Below are positions 22,220-35,800 of a stretch of DNA of 64,000 bases, in pieces. How positions within the stretch are numbered: the stretch's first letter is position 1; every line of letters starts with the position of its first letter. The notes beneath the pieces were generated by a model. The model searched no databases. It was not told the DNA's origin and saw only the letters and a program-made list of their open reading frames with translations. Source of the DNA: Cardinalis cardinalis (Eukaryota; Chordata; Aves; Passeriformes; Cardinalidae). Position numbers and translations under genes: made by a program. The stretch is from assembly GCA_014549065.1 (NCBI GenBank), contig JACDOX010000004.1, forward strand, positions 13,092,581 through 13,156,580, written 5' to 3'.

Positions 22220-25200
22220 CCCTACCAGGGGGCGGGGCCTCGGGGACACGTCACCGCTCCCGGCGGCCCCGCGGCCCCGCCCGGGCACGGAGCGCCCCCG
22301 CCCCCGTCGGGGTGTGCGGGACCCCCGGCCCGAGCGGGACCCGGCCCGGTCCGGCCTCGGGGAGCGGGGCGTGTGGCCCATCCCAGCCCTGCGATGTGCC
22401 GAGGGGCTCCGCCGGGAAGGGAGCGGTGCCCCTCCCTCGCTGGGATGGAGAGCGGGCGGGAGGGGCCGCCTTGTCCGGCTGGAAGCGGGGCGGCAGCCAC
22501 CAGCCCCGGCCCTCTGTAGGGCCCAGCCGCTCGGGCCCCGGCACCGGGAGCGTCAGGCCTGGCGNCACGGCCGGGCCCGAGGGAGGCGGCAGCTGACGGA
22601 AGTCCCNGGGGAACAGTCCCCGGCGAGTTAATTGTATTTCTTACTAGGGACACAAAGGAACGCAATCACTGAGATTAGAAACGTTCAGTGAGTTAGCCCG
22701 AGCCCGACCGGCGAGTTACAAATGTCGGCTGAACATCACGGAATACGGAACTCCCCCTAGCCCAGTACGCTGCAAGTCTCGCAGAATCAAATGTGGAGGA
22801 GGGGAAGAGCAGGAATTTCTGGAAGCTTATACCGGAATAAGAAGCCATCGTTTGGCTTTTAAAAAAAGAACAACCTTTTTCTATTTTTGTGGTAGCATTA
22901 GGGGACAAAAGTTGACTCGTCTTAGAAAACTTCGGCACGAAAATACGAATCAAGGCGGACGCACCACCAGCAAAGATGCGTCTGAAGTGCTAATGTATCT
23001 GTCACGNAAGCGTTCAGGACATCGGGTCTCTGCAGGAAACCCTGACTGCCAAAAGTGCCCCCATACTGTGTTTTCACATGGGAAAACCCGCAGCCCTGGC
23101 AAATTATTTTTAGAATCATGGCAATGAGGAATCACAAAACAGCTCACAACATCAGAAATAAAGGTCCTCGTGATTCTAGTGGATTTTTTCTGGTTTACTC
23201 GCCTGTCACTGATATTAAAAAAATCCATTAAATATTCAACATCTCTTATACTCATTCAAGAGAAATTAAGCTGAGAAGCTGAACTATCTCTTATTTTTAA
23301 ATTACCTGCAAAGCTATGTAGTCCATACTACTCAGCTACATTATATGGCTGTCAGAAATAGTTACTTTTCCATAGACCACTATAATCCATTTCTTGGTAT
23401 GCTCTTCAGGTTGCAGTTGTATAGCATGGAAACAGCCTCTTGTTCAAAAACAAAAAAGAACATCAGCAAACTCATAATAAAAAAACTACCTCATGCATCT
23501 ACAAATGTACCCTTCCACTTGACTTCAGGTTTCTCTGAGATAAACCCAGCATCAAATTCATTAGAGAGCAGTAAACTTAGTATTTCATGGTTTGATACGG
23601 AAGTGTTTCCATGAGATAAGGTATTTTTCCCATATGAAAGATTAAAAAGATGCATTTTGTAAAAAAAAAAAAGTCATTAGAGAACATGCTGAGTTTAGAA
23701 CACACCTTTTACAAAAATAACCAGTTGCAGAGTGAAAACCTGAAAAGAGTTTAGATACTAAACAAACACTTTTTTTAAGAAAGGAGAAAAATCAAATTCT
23801 CTCTCACTCCTTCCTTTGTTTTGCAGCAGAGATTTGTGGTAGGGGTGGAGGGAAGATAGAGATGGTTCAGCTTTCCTCAAATTAACCTTCAGGGCCAGTT
23901 ACTAGTGAAGACACTGCATATGAAGACATAGGAGAAGGGCAGGAAAAGGAAGGTAGNCTGCTTTCTGGAAATGGAAATGCATTACTGTGCAGTGGCTTGG
24001 GTTGAAGACCAAAGTGTAATATTTAGCACGAAAGCTAGGAAGCACTTCTTTAGGGTCTTCTATAAAGCAACGGCTGTAAACAAAGTTAAAAGGCTTTCTT
24101 TTTCAAGATGGTTTGAAGTTGCCTACNAAAATGTGTAAATGTGTATTTCATTGGGGGGGGGTATTTTTAATGGACTGATCTGTCAAAGAATCCATTTTCA
24201 TAAAAAGGTAGTTTTAACACTTCCCAAATGCAGTCAATTATTTGTGCCTGAACAGAAAGAGGATGAAGGAAATATGTTACTAATTTCTTACATGGTCCAT
24301 ACTAAACTGCATATTTCTAATTGTTTAAAGATACTTTTCTTAGAAGACTATTTCATAAATAAAGGCTCTTAGAATCAGGTATTTCTTAAGGAAGTAATTT
24401 TTTCAGNTATTTCTTTTTTAATGAAGTACCGACATAGCTGAAAGCTATGAAAGCTGAATTTGTGGTACAGATTTTTAAACATGGTCATAGCTTAAGTCTA
24501 CAGCAGTTGTTTTCCCCCTCCACTTCTTTAAATGAGTTTTCAAAATCATCCTATTGTTTCCTCTTTATTTTGACCAATACATGTTTTTATTCTCTCAACA
24601 ATTCGTGTACCTTCTCTTGCCCACTCTATTACAAGAACATTCCTATTATCAATCTCAAAAATATTTATAGAGCTGGGGAGCTTCTGATATATGAGTAGCC
24701 TCAGATAATACAGTGGAAATGCATGCTGAAGAGTCCTCTCAGCTAGCACAAACAGGCCTACACTGGACTAAATCCTGTTTGCAACCAGCCTGTTAAATTT
24801 TTTGACTTTATTAATTTGGTAAAACTAATCACTTTAATATGTAATGTTTAGGAAGAAACAGAGATAGATTTTGAGAAGTCAAGGACATGTAGGCACTGAA
24901 ATAGGGCTTATTCAATCCAGACTGACTTCAGAAATAGAGGACTTGTGGGCAAAAATTACTCATTCTCCTTTGATCACTGGTGAGCATATGCTAAACTGAA
25001 ATATCCTATGTCCACATATGTCTCCAGTGTGAGAGCACACAGAATGCTCTAAAGCATTTATATTGTAGGAACCTATACAGAAACCACCATTTTAAAAGGG
25101 TTTTGAATCTCAGATCAAATGACATTAAAATAAAAGTGAGCACCTGTAAAGAATTTTAACTCTCTACCATATACAGATGGGTATTTTATTTTTNGTCAGA

Positions 25201-26900
25201 CTCCTGTGCAAAGATGCAGGTAAGTAGTGCTTATACAACCATTTTAACTGCAATGGCCAAGGTCATTCAGGAGTGTGAACAAACAAACTTTATAAGTGCA
25301 AGACTTGAAACACAGATCTGATAAANGGAGTATATCAAGCTCACTATATATTAAAGAGGCACTAAGATTTCTTGAGGGCACTTTCAGAAANTGGTGGAAA
25401 AGCAGTCCAAAGCTACCAATAGTAATTGGTGATCAGCAAAACGGGATTCTGGTCATACAATTAGCCTCATACTTACTGTGAAAGGCTTTTAATCACTATA
25501 TTACAATTATTGTGGTATGTTCATTTGTTCAAAGTTCAACATAAACTATAGCATGAGCACACAGCCTTACTTCCATCTGTAAGTGTTCTTTAATGCATTN
25601 GTTCTCAATAGCAATAAAAAGCACCTACATCTGTTACAAAACCCTTTTTCATACATGATCTTAATACTTACTACCAGTTTTTACAGTCATCTGCTTATGA
25701 AATAAAAGAACAATAGAATAATGGTGTTATTCATATATGAAGAGAATAGACAGAAAAGCTAAAAAAAAAAGGTTTAACTGAGGAAGGTGAGGTGATCTAA
25801 ACTAATTGAAAAACACTACTTTTGAAAGCTACTTGCTAAGTAAAATTTCTTGCTCAAAGAAAGAGACAAGAGTAAATACACTTTAAGTTAGTATCTTAGT
25901 AGACAGTACAAATAAAACTCCTCCATTCTTGGAAGTTTAAGACTTGGACTAAATAAAGTCTCCTTGTCTGATCTGGTAGCTGACCTTGCTTATAGGTTCA
26001 CAAAAGAAGGTCTTACAGTAGGAGATATAAGACAGTGGACTTCAAAACTGTTGAGAGTATCACTGGGATGAACAAGCAGAAACAATTTCAGAGTTTTCTG
26101 AATAGTTTAACAAGAGCCTCTTTGAAAGTCATTGTTGCCCCTGAAGGAAGTTTCCTCTGGGAAGCACTGCTGTTGTAGTTACAGCATTTATAACAGGTGA
26201 TGGAGTACTGGCTTAGAGGACAGCCTGCTTTAAAAATAAAAAGATAAAAAATCCTTTGGACAGTCTTTTCAAACCACATTTATCCACAGCACAAGAAAGC
26301 ATATTTATATTGAAGGTTTAGTACTGGCTGAACCGTGATACTGAAGGTTTAGGAAGAGGCACGGTGGTCAGATCATACTTGGATATGACCAGAACTAAGA
26401 GTTGTATTTAAACCCCATGTGCTGTGGACATCTGCATTTGTGAGCTAGAAAATGAAAGTATTTGATGTAGAGCAGAAGTGTCCTAAGCAGGAAAAAAACA
26501 ACTGCACAGGTGAATGCTTTGGTAAGAGTGTTCTGGAACTAAACAACAAATGGGCAGATACATGCAGGCAGTAGCTTAAACAAAAAGTGACCCTTCACTT
26601 GCAGATATCTGACAAAAATTCATATATCTCATTAATGCTAGGCTGATGACCTGGCTCCAGGCAAAACCCAGAATTACCAGACACTAATGCAGAATAAAGG
26701 TGAAGGGCTGACAAAGTAACCACCATTACCAAGGAACAACATAATTTGTTAAAGCGTTCTGTGGTTTTGCATTAGTATTTTCCAACAGGAGCAAATAGGC
26801 TATTTTTTACTATATCTCACCACCTTTTGGACACCCTAAATGAATGGTAAGCCCTTCTAGGAGTTCACTTCAAAGAATGCCCTAAAATGGGAGCATTTTA

Positions 26901-26946
26901 CATACATACAAACATACATACACACACAAACACACACATATATATG
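26901..26946. repeat. CATA/CA microsatellite
   Basis: An imperfect run of CATACATACA, CACACACAAA and CACACACATATATATG units. Confidence 0.85.
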
Positions 26947-28439
26947 TAAATAGTGCATTCCGTGTGAAGAAAATGTCAGTTACTGAACCAAAATCCACTG
27001 GGTGAGGATGTTGTGACTTATGTTCTGAATTTATCATGAACCTCCAAAATTCCGCTTTAAAACTCTGGTCTCTTCTGCTAAAAATCATTTTGCCAAAAGC
27101 AACATATTCATCCTCTTGTGCTGATAAGTCTGTGACAAAACCTTTAAGTGGGACCTCAGATTCTCATCCATGCATCTTAGAATGCTCCTCTGAGCCCTCA
27201 CAGCAACTCAGCTACGCTTGAATAACTTTGCTTAGTGTCCACTCATCAGGTTAATTTTGCTGCCTATCTCACGATAGTAGGTTTGGAGCTGGATCGTGTG
27301 CTTTACAAAAAAACCCTGTGAATTCCCATAGTCATCTTGCAGATCCTGTGCATTCTCCCCTTTCTGTCTCTCCTCCTGAGCCAAGTAAAGGTAGGTTGTG
27401 AAGGAAGGAGACATTCTATTTGTTCATATAACCTCCCCTAGAAGAGGTTTATTTGAATAAAAAANCCCCTGAGGTGCAGCTTAGAGCTGCAAGGGAGAGA
27501 AGGTGACTTTGGTGCAGACCACAAAATTATGCTCCAGATGGGAGCCAGTGGATGAATGGGTTGAAGGAGAAAGAAGGCTGTACCTGAGACTGGGCTGGGC
27601 TAGTATGGATGACACAGATATATCCAGCTGCTCACTGCTTGACACTGCTCTGGTTTTGACTCTTGGCTTCACTCTGGCCATAGGCTCNCCTTCCACTGCA
27701 ATCACATGTACATCATTCTTACTCTGTGGCAACCCCAGTAACCAGACATAGTGCAAGTCAAGGCACTCAGAAGCCTTGCTCAGATTTAGGGAATATAGCA
27801 TATGCCTGACATTTATTCAGAGAACTTAGATTTGAGACTACTGAACTTTGGAAAGGTTTCAGACAAAGAACTAAGGGAATGAATCTTGATCTGGAAAAGT
27901 ACTTACAGGTGACCTGCTCAATCTATACTGAGTTTACCGAAAGACAGTTTGGCTTAGTTTCCAGGATTCTGCAAGACAGAAAATTCTGTAAAGGAAGGAT
28001 CACAAGTCTGGGTGCAGACACAAGAAAGTTCAAGGCTGTGGATTGTCAAATTAAGGTAGAAATAGAAACCACTTATTTGTAATTGCCAGTGAGCTGTGGT
28101 AGCAGCTTGGTNAAAGCAAGAAGCCAACATATGAAGAAATGCTCAATATTTAATTATGTTAGTTAAAAAACCTCAAACACAATATAGGATCAAGAACCTG
28201 ATTTGGGGGGAGGGAGAGGCAACAGGAGGGGTCATTTACTTAAAATGATATCTATATTTTTAGTTAGCCTTAATACAATTTGTCTAAAGTACTTGGCTAG
28301 CTATCTCAGAACCACTACTGATTATTGTGGAAAGCTATGCAATGTGAAGGTTCCAGAACACTACATAATCAGGAAAAAAATCAGGAAATTAATAAATAAA
28401 GAATAAAAAGAGAGAAAAACCACAGACATAAGCTGAGCA

Positions 28440-29190
28440 GTTATGGAACAGTTGGTCTAATTTCAATTCCTGGAAAAATATATTGGAACAAATGAACTAT
28501 TTTTAGAAGATACTAGGTTGATAAGTAACAACCCCAGACTTGTTACAAGCTGACTGCATCAAACTGATCTTGTTTACTGTGACAGGTTTAACAGGCTNAT
28601 GGATGGGAAAATATGGATATCATTTAACTTAAGGGAAGATTTGATGCTTTTTATGGGCAACTTGTCTAAGTAAGCTCAGCAAACTTTGGACAAATTAATG
28701 CATGTGCAGGAGACCAGCTGAAGAGGTCATGTTCAAAGTGATTGCTATTATGAGACTACAAAACTGACTGGTGTCAAATCAGTTTCTGTGGGCACAGACA
28801 TTAATCCACCATAGAAATATACAGTTATAAATACATAAAAGTATAATTTTAAACTGCACACTTTGGGGGAAAAAGGACAGGGAACATCTCTGACCACTTC
28901 AGAAGTCAAGAACTGAAGTCAGGCACATTAGTCAGAGTAATGTGGGCAAGTAAAGAATAAAGGGCTAAAATAATTAGGAAACAAATTAAGGTTAATATTT
29001 GTCCTTTGTAAGGAACAGTTCACTGCAAAAACACAGGAGAAGCAGCAGTTACCCAGCAGTCCTGTATAAAGGGACCTGGGGTTAGAGTGGATCACTAATT
29101 GAACATGAGTCAACACTGCCATACTCTTGTGAAAAAAGCAAACATACCGAAGNGCATAAACAGAAGTGCTGTAAGATATGTAAAATAAAC
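28440..29190 (+). mobile_element. Ancient CR1-type LINE relic (reverse-transcriptase region)
   Basis: Several blocks in the same order match the old amniote CR1 consensus as I remember it: AATTCCTGGAAAAATATATT near 28464, GTTGATAAGTAACAACC near 28517, a diverged RT segment to about 28680, and near 29078-29140 the block CTGGGGTTAGAGTGGATCAC followed by TGAACATGAGTCAACACTG and GTGAAAAAAGCAAACAT. Stops and gaps break it throughout. It is a fossil and not an active element. Ends are approximate. Confidence 0.65.
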
Positions 29191-29989
29191 CTTTCACTTT
29201 ACTTAGTACTCATTAAAGCCTCTGCTGGGATACTTTGTCCATCTTGGAAATGATGCTTCAAGATCATATTTAGAGGTAAAAACATTGCAACAGATTCTGT
29301 GGGCAGCTGGTGAAACCTCCATCATTTCCCAATTCCTCAAAAGCACCTAAATACCTAGCAAGAATGGTTCAAGTATCAATAATACTTCCAGATCTACACA
29401 TAACCAAAAGTCTCTTCAAGCCTTAATTTCCACAGGTTGATATTACTTAGAAGATCTGTGTAATCAAAAATGAATTTCTTATACCATAATTCTTGGCATA
29501 ATAGCTTGGTAAGGAAGTCTCTCCCTGACTTCAATGTACTTATATCAGATAAAGGTCAGTGTCCTTAGTTACAAGAGTCAATCTGAATGGAAATTCACAA
29601 ATATTTCAACCAATAATCAGGCATCTTGCTGTAAAAATTACATCTTTCACACTAGAAGATGAAGTACATTTTACTGAAAACCAAAAAGCTGGCATAATAT
29701 ATCTAAGAGAGGTGTGAAGGAAATTGAATAATCGGTCCTAAACTCTAACCAGTAAAGAGTGAGGCTAAAAATGAAAGATGGGAGGAGAAATTTTATATCA
29801 CAGACCTATCCTGCCATTGCATATGGCAGGTTATAGAGCTGTTGGGAACTGAGTACATTCCTGGCCCTGGGTGTTATAAAGCATTCATTCTGTACTAATT
29901 TCTTATCAAAATGAAATGCTGAAAAACATGTTTAGTTTCTCCAGCAGTTTCCAAATAACACGCAGAAGAATGCTGAAACCCAGTGCACN

Positions 29990-30370
29990 TGCCTTTCCCA
30001 CGGGCAGCGATACCCGGGCAGGATCTATCAGCCGAGCAGCCCTACGGGGGAGGTCACTCCCCACGCTGCTGCTCCCCACAGTCCCTGCGAGAAACAACAG
30101 CTNTGGCGCTGCAAGGCAGTCGTCAGAGCAATGGCATTTCAGAGGTTAAACGCTTGTACCACACGTTGTATAAAAGTAGACTTCGGCCCCTTTAACCCGA
30201 AGCAGGTGTTGAGTCAGCTCTTTGCACCGAGGCCAACTCTCACAAGGCCAGGGAGCCAGGGCTGACAGGACATCCCGTCCGTCCGGCTCCCATGCCAGAG
30301 GATAGCGAGGGCAGACAAAGGGAATACGAACTGTAAAAGCCCGTGGCTATCCCACAGCCCAGAATAAAAG
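29990..30370. promoter_or_regulatory. CpG-rich cluster with TATAAAAG and AP-1-like site
   Basis: This stretch of about 380 bp has many CpGs in an otherwise AT-rich desert. It contains TATAAAAG (30169-30176, plus), TGAGTCAGC (30210-30218), and AATAAA (30363-30368) about 190 bp after the TATA motif. That order could be a small promoter or a decayed LTR. No downstream coding frame is recognised. The function is unproven. Confidence 0.35.
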
Positions 30371-32399
30371 TGACTAACTTAAAAATACAGTACGGGCTAG
30401 AAGAAGATTGCAAACTAGTTCATGCCAGCGAGTCATGTGTTACTGTCCTCTGCTGCCTGAAACAGGAACACTCCCACTCAGNGGGAGACAGCCTGCGCTG
30501 CTGAAGCTGTGACTGGCACGCTGGGATCCCCTCTGTGCAGAGCAGGAAGAGCTAGGAGGTCTGTCTCAGTTACCGGGCAGTCTCCATGGCACGCTCTGTG
30601 AAATTCCTAAGGCGACCTGAAGTGAAAAGCACACTCTGTTTTAAATTTGGTATGCTGTTTCTGATTTAGCACAGAGGATATTAAATCACTGCCCAGCTGT
30701 TTTATGTACATATATTCTCATTCACCATAGAAAACCTAATTTTGTGTACACACTATCTACAGGTAGGACTACAGTAATAAAACATACAGAGGCACACACA
30801 AGTAGTGGCTCCCCCACCTCCCCCGATCTTAATGGGGCCCCCAACCATCTGAGGTAGAGGTACATGTGACTGAAGTGGCAGTTGTAAAGAAATGCTGCTT
30901 TTTAGAAAGTAAATCTTAGGTCCTTGTCTAAATTTAGCTTTGTGAAGTCATCAGAGAGAAAGTGAGGTATCACAATTTATGGGAAATAGTTTATACTTGC
31001 TCTGCAAGCTAATGCAGTCCAATTTACCTCCCAAAGCTGTGCAGTGAGTCATGAGCCCAGCAACATTCACACACCCATATGCACTACGGAAGCAGAAACT
31101 CTGGCTCACTTGCTTTCCCCTTTCCTTCTGGGATATTCTTGAGAAACAGCTCAGAAACAGTTCAGAATAATGACATTCCTATGAATCAGATAGTGACTGG
31201 TGTNGGTAAAACAAACTGCACCATAGAGGATATGAAAAAAAAAAGAAAAGTCTATTCCAAACTAAGCATTTCATTTCTTCTCTTTAGCATATATCCANGT
31301 TCAGGAATTTGAAACATATTCCATGTCAAAGCTAAATCTATGCAGCTGGAAATAGCTGCCAGAAAAATTATTTTTCTCCTCTATCAATNCAAAAATTTAT
31401 TGCATTGGATATAGTACATTGTATAGCTGAAAGGAGAGTGGGAGCAGTGAAGTTATTTACAGGAAAACTCTTGGGTCTTTTTTTGTTTCCTATTCAATCA
31501 TCCAATTGACCAAATTAATTTTATGNCCACGTGATTCAGTGATTCAACCCACAGGAAGCAGGACATATCATTTAGGTGTCAAGGCTCAGTTACATCAGCT
31601 TAGCTACAAAGTGAAATTGCGCTCTCATTTATTCTCTCAACTAAGCCATTATAACCACTGAGGCAGATCTAGGCTGTGTCACATACTACATGCATTTCTC
31701 AGAAGCCCAGACCTGCAATTCNTGCTTAAACCTTNTGAAAATACCTCTTACATATCTCTTTCAAAAAGATTTGAGTATTTTTCCATGTCAATTTTGGTTT
31801 TTCCACNACTAATTCTGAAGTATTCATTATTCAGCAGAGAAGTCAGTGGTAATATGCACAAAACAATTGTAATTTACAACTTCAAANATTTCCAACAATA
31901 CTGAATTATTTCTCACTGTGTGCATGACTAGGTAACATCAGAACATCTTAGTCATCCTAATGTGACCTTAATCTTGTTGTCTCTATAGTCTCTGAATTCT
32001 GAGTTCTGAACCATTAAATGTGCGGGTTTTTATTTTTGGATTTTGNTTGGATTTTTCTCCTTTTCTTGCTATAACATGTACAATGCCTGCTAACAGGGAC
32101 TTGTACCCTCTCAAAGCATACAAGCAACAACAGACAACANCCAGTTACACCCATTGATCTGTTAACGGTAATATGCAACAATTACATTGCTTCATGTATT
32201 ATTTACCTTCTATTCAATTCTTTTAATATGTTAAAAAAAATAGAAAAAAGTTAGCGACCACCGTTGTGTATTTATGCTGCATTTTTATGTTAAGGAAACA
32301 TCCCCGTCCAGCCCTGCAGGAGCCACCGTGGCAGGCACACTCACCCACCTGAGCCGGCACTAAGACCCCTTCACAGCTACACCCCTGTGTGACACTNAC

Positions 32400-32870
32400 A
32401 CAGTCACACCAGGCTTCCTCACCTGATTACCCAGTATCCCATAGCAGAGTCTCAGGTATTCCGCTCCTTAAAATAATTAAATCGTAGTGCAATAATTAAA
32501 TATCAAAATAACAGCTCAAGCTGGTGCCTCCGAGGAAGGACTCTGAGCAAAGCAATCCCTGGACTTTTATACCCTCATAGTCCAAGTAGGAGAAAGCCTG
32601 GGGGTTGTCAGCTCCTGCCCTATCCGTCAGTGTCCCGTCCCCTGGCCTGGCCACAGGTCTCCAGCCCTTTGTTGTGCAAAGGGTCGGCAGTTCCCAGGCT
32701 CTCGCCTCGGGCTCTCCCCACCCAGAGCTCAACCTTCGGCTCCCTCTGCAGCTGCTCCCCGAGATACCCGCACTGAATGGACTCCTCAGCCCTGGCTAAG
32801 CTAATGTACATATCCTTTAAGCAGTAGTTGTCAATACGCTGTCATCTATATTCTTAGGCAGCTTTTAAAA
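32400..32870 (-). mobile_element. Candidate decayed solo LTR of an endogenous retrovirus
   Basis: Read on the minus strand there is a GC-rich U3-like part (about 32810-32600), a TATA box TATAAAAG (32571-32564), then an R/U5-like part. That part contains TCGGAGGCACC and a degenerate polyA-like hexamer in GGAATACC (32462-32455), roughly 110 nt after the TATA box. This layout and the wording resemble bird ERV LTRs, but I could not match a named family. No internal retroviral genes are adjacent. The boundaries are approximate. Confidence 0.42.
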
Positions 32871-35800
32871 AAATGTATCAACCAAGTATACTTGNCATTT
32901 CAAATTTACAAATTCCCTTCTTCCTTATTTTCTCTCTTCCTGACAATTATCAAAATTATATTAGTTCAGTGACTGCCTAAACCACAGCCTAAGGTGGGGG
33001 TGGAGGTAGAGGTGGTGAGAAATTACTGCAAAAGAGTTAGAACAGAGATTTCTTGGGTTATAACACCAGCTGCCTCAGGACTTCCTTAACAGTATGAAAA
33101 CAAACTACGACAATAATCTGTGCCATGGCTTTGACATTATGATTTCAGCCAAACCAGCAGTTTCCAAACTGTTGCCAATGCATCTTCAGTGTGTCCCAGA
33201 ATGGCAGCAGTGAAGTGTCTCACGTACTTTCTCTCTGATGAGGCTTAAAGAACAGGAACGCAGACCATGCCTGGAACACAGGCAACACCTATATCACACA
33301 TCCCAGAGGGTACACTCTCCTATGATATAGGGANATATCAAGTTACCCATTTGGGAACATGACCAGAGTACTCATTTTAAATACAGAAAGTGCAGACTAA
33401 TTCAAAGTGAAAGAGAAACCACAACCTGTGCAAAAAAACCCAATTCTGGTTTTTGCTGTGCAGATTATCAGAGATACCTAGCACAACACACAGTATAATA
33501 CCCTTGTCTTACATTAGTGTAAGTATAGGATGGTTTGNGGTGACTCTAGACAGCTACTCTTCACCGAACAAAAATTGCTCCTGCTGCCATGCAGGCAGCA
33601 GTGAAACAGGTTTTCAATGGTTATTAAGGTAAGCCATGGTGATTAAGTATGATTTATAATCCTGTCGTTCTTACAACATGCTAGGAAAGTCTCAGTACAG
33701 AAATATCCACAAGGTTTAAAAAAACGATCTGTCATCACCGTACTTCAGAGTGTTGGTATACAGTTCTCAGTTACCTTCTAATAGGCACGTCAAAGGTTTC
33801 AAAATAGACACAAATTTCCCAGTGGATGAATTATAAAGCAGGTCTCATATTACTGCAGCTGGTGCTACAAGTAATACATGTATCAGTATAATCACATTTT
33901 TTCTGGTTAATTTAAGGCATATATAGTTTCTACTGTAATGATAAGTTTGTTGCAAATATAACATAAGCAGCAGAGTTAAAAAAAAGCACACAACAAAAAA
34001 ANCTCATTATCCTGAGCCCTCATCAATCAGACAAGAGTAAGCAAGAAAAGCAAGAGCAGGGAGCACAGCCCTGCCTAGCAGGAAGTAATTGTTTGCAGTG
34101 AAAGTGAGGTGAAATGCAGATGAAAACGTAAAACCACAAGTGCAGTGATTTTAAGGTTTTCACCTTCATAGCTTGGTGGAATAAAATAACAGAAGGCTTG
34201 GTCATCAGAAATAAAGACAAAAAAAGTCAAAATAAATTAATTATTTGGCTCTAGAAGTGATAAACTTAACAAAACTCCAGTGCAAGCAACTCACCTGCAC
34301 TGGAAATTGCTATGAGTAACACCACTTGCAGTACACAATACATAAACTTCTGTCTTTCAATTTCTTCCTCCTTATTAAGCAAGACAGTTTAATCCAGTGT
34401 ACTTATACACGCCTTTTCTCCTATTTTATACATTGCTGAATGTTGTTGTAAACCTGAATAGCTGCAATGTGTGGGTGTTAACTATGTAAGCAGTTACAAA
34501 GAAGAATGACACAATTGATTCATATTCTGTACAAAAAAAGTTTGGATACTATTTTCCTTTTCTGAAATACAAAGCAGAATTACACTGATTTGAATAGAAT
34601 TATAGTTGCTAGTTTGTCATTATTGTCATCATTGAATAAAACACGAGGCTCATCTTATCCAGGTAGTGCAGACTGCACTGATCAGAGGCTCTTGCTGTAG
34701 GAAGTGTTACCTGTGGATGGAATACCTTTCCAGTGACGCTGCTTATTACTGTGCCAGAGCCTCCTATTTTTCAGACCCCCCCAGTCTGTGCCTGCATAGC
34801 AGTTAGTGAGGTTTAGCTTTGGGTTCCCCTCCTGTGTTACCTATCTCTAGATGTGCAAACATTCCANGATGGAACCAACTGTGTATTTAGAGAAATTTGA
34901 GAAATCTGTTCACCTTTGCATCTCAGATGTCCAGGACTCAAAGCACAAAAATGTCCTAAGCAGTCACAAACCAATAGCTGACTTTTCAGAGGCTTAGCGG
35001 CTGCATTCACAAGGTACAGAGGTTTTGAAGAGCAGCAAGGTGCTCACAGTACTGGCTCCCCCTCCACAGCTGCCTCCCCCCTCATCTCTTGCAAGTAGTT
35101 CTCTGTTACACTATCCCATCTCATGAACAAAGGCACTATAACCAAGAAGTGTTTGAAGTCACTCATGTGGAAAACACTGGGTGTAAAGACTAGTTATTTA
35201 TATTCCATTATTATATCCATTAATATATTACTAGCCAATACATTTTTGACTATTACCTATTTAAGGTAATTTTTCTCTCTGAAGGAGTCAGGTGGGTGTA
35301 CTCAAACTCATACAACTGCCACTGGGCCTCTTCCCTTTTGAAGATGGTAATAAGGGTTAGGGTTCAATGTGAAGCCATTTTCATTTAAAGCAAAAGCTCC
35401 AGGACACAATTACAGCTGGAGACAGTGACTTCAAACAAAATGTGTGTGAGAATGGAGGGGCCTCAGAGGATTCTCTGGGGCATGACTGAAGCCCATTTGG
35501 GAAGTCTTGGTACTTTCTTTACAAGTAGTTAGTTCTCAGATCAAAATCACATGCAGTAAAGGCACTATGGAAAGAGTCAAAATATTTTATTGACTATGCT
35601 AACTGGCTTGCTGATATTGAGATTTTTCAGGAAATTTTTTTTAAGGAGAAGTTATTTTCATCCCATTACTTCAAATTCTTTTAGTGGTTTATCTGTATCA
35701 TGCTCTGTGCCTTCTTATCCACGTGAGCTGCCCCTGGGCTGGCGGGTAGGAGAAGCCGTGCTGGGGCAGGGGCCTGCCATGGCTCCCCATTGTTGCAGAA

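Larger units (their letters stand above)
21440..22620. other. EEF1A1: CpG island over the EEF1A1 promoter
   Basis: CpG-dense, GC-rich sequence with a sharp change to ordinary AT-rich composition at both ends. It covers intron 1, exon 1 and about 400 bp upstream. Confidence 0.85.

Noticed and set aside
21393..22665. Long open frames through the EEF1A1 CpG island
   Set aside because: They are low-complexity Pro/Arg/Gly translations of GC-rich promoter and intron, with no domain and no conservation signal visible.
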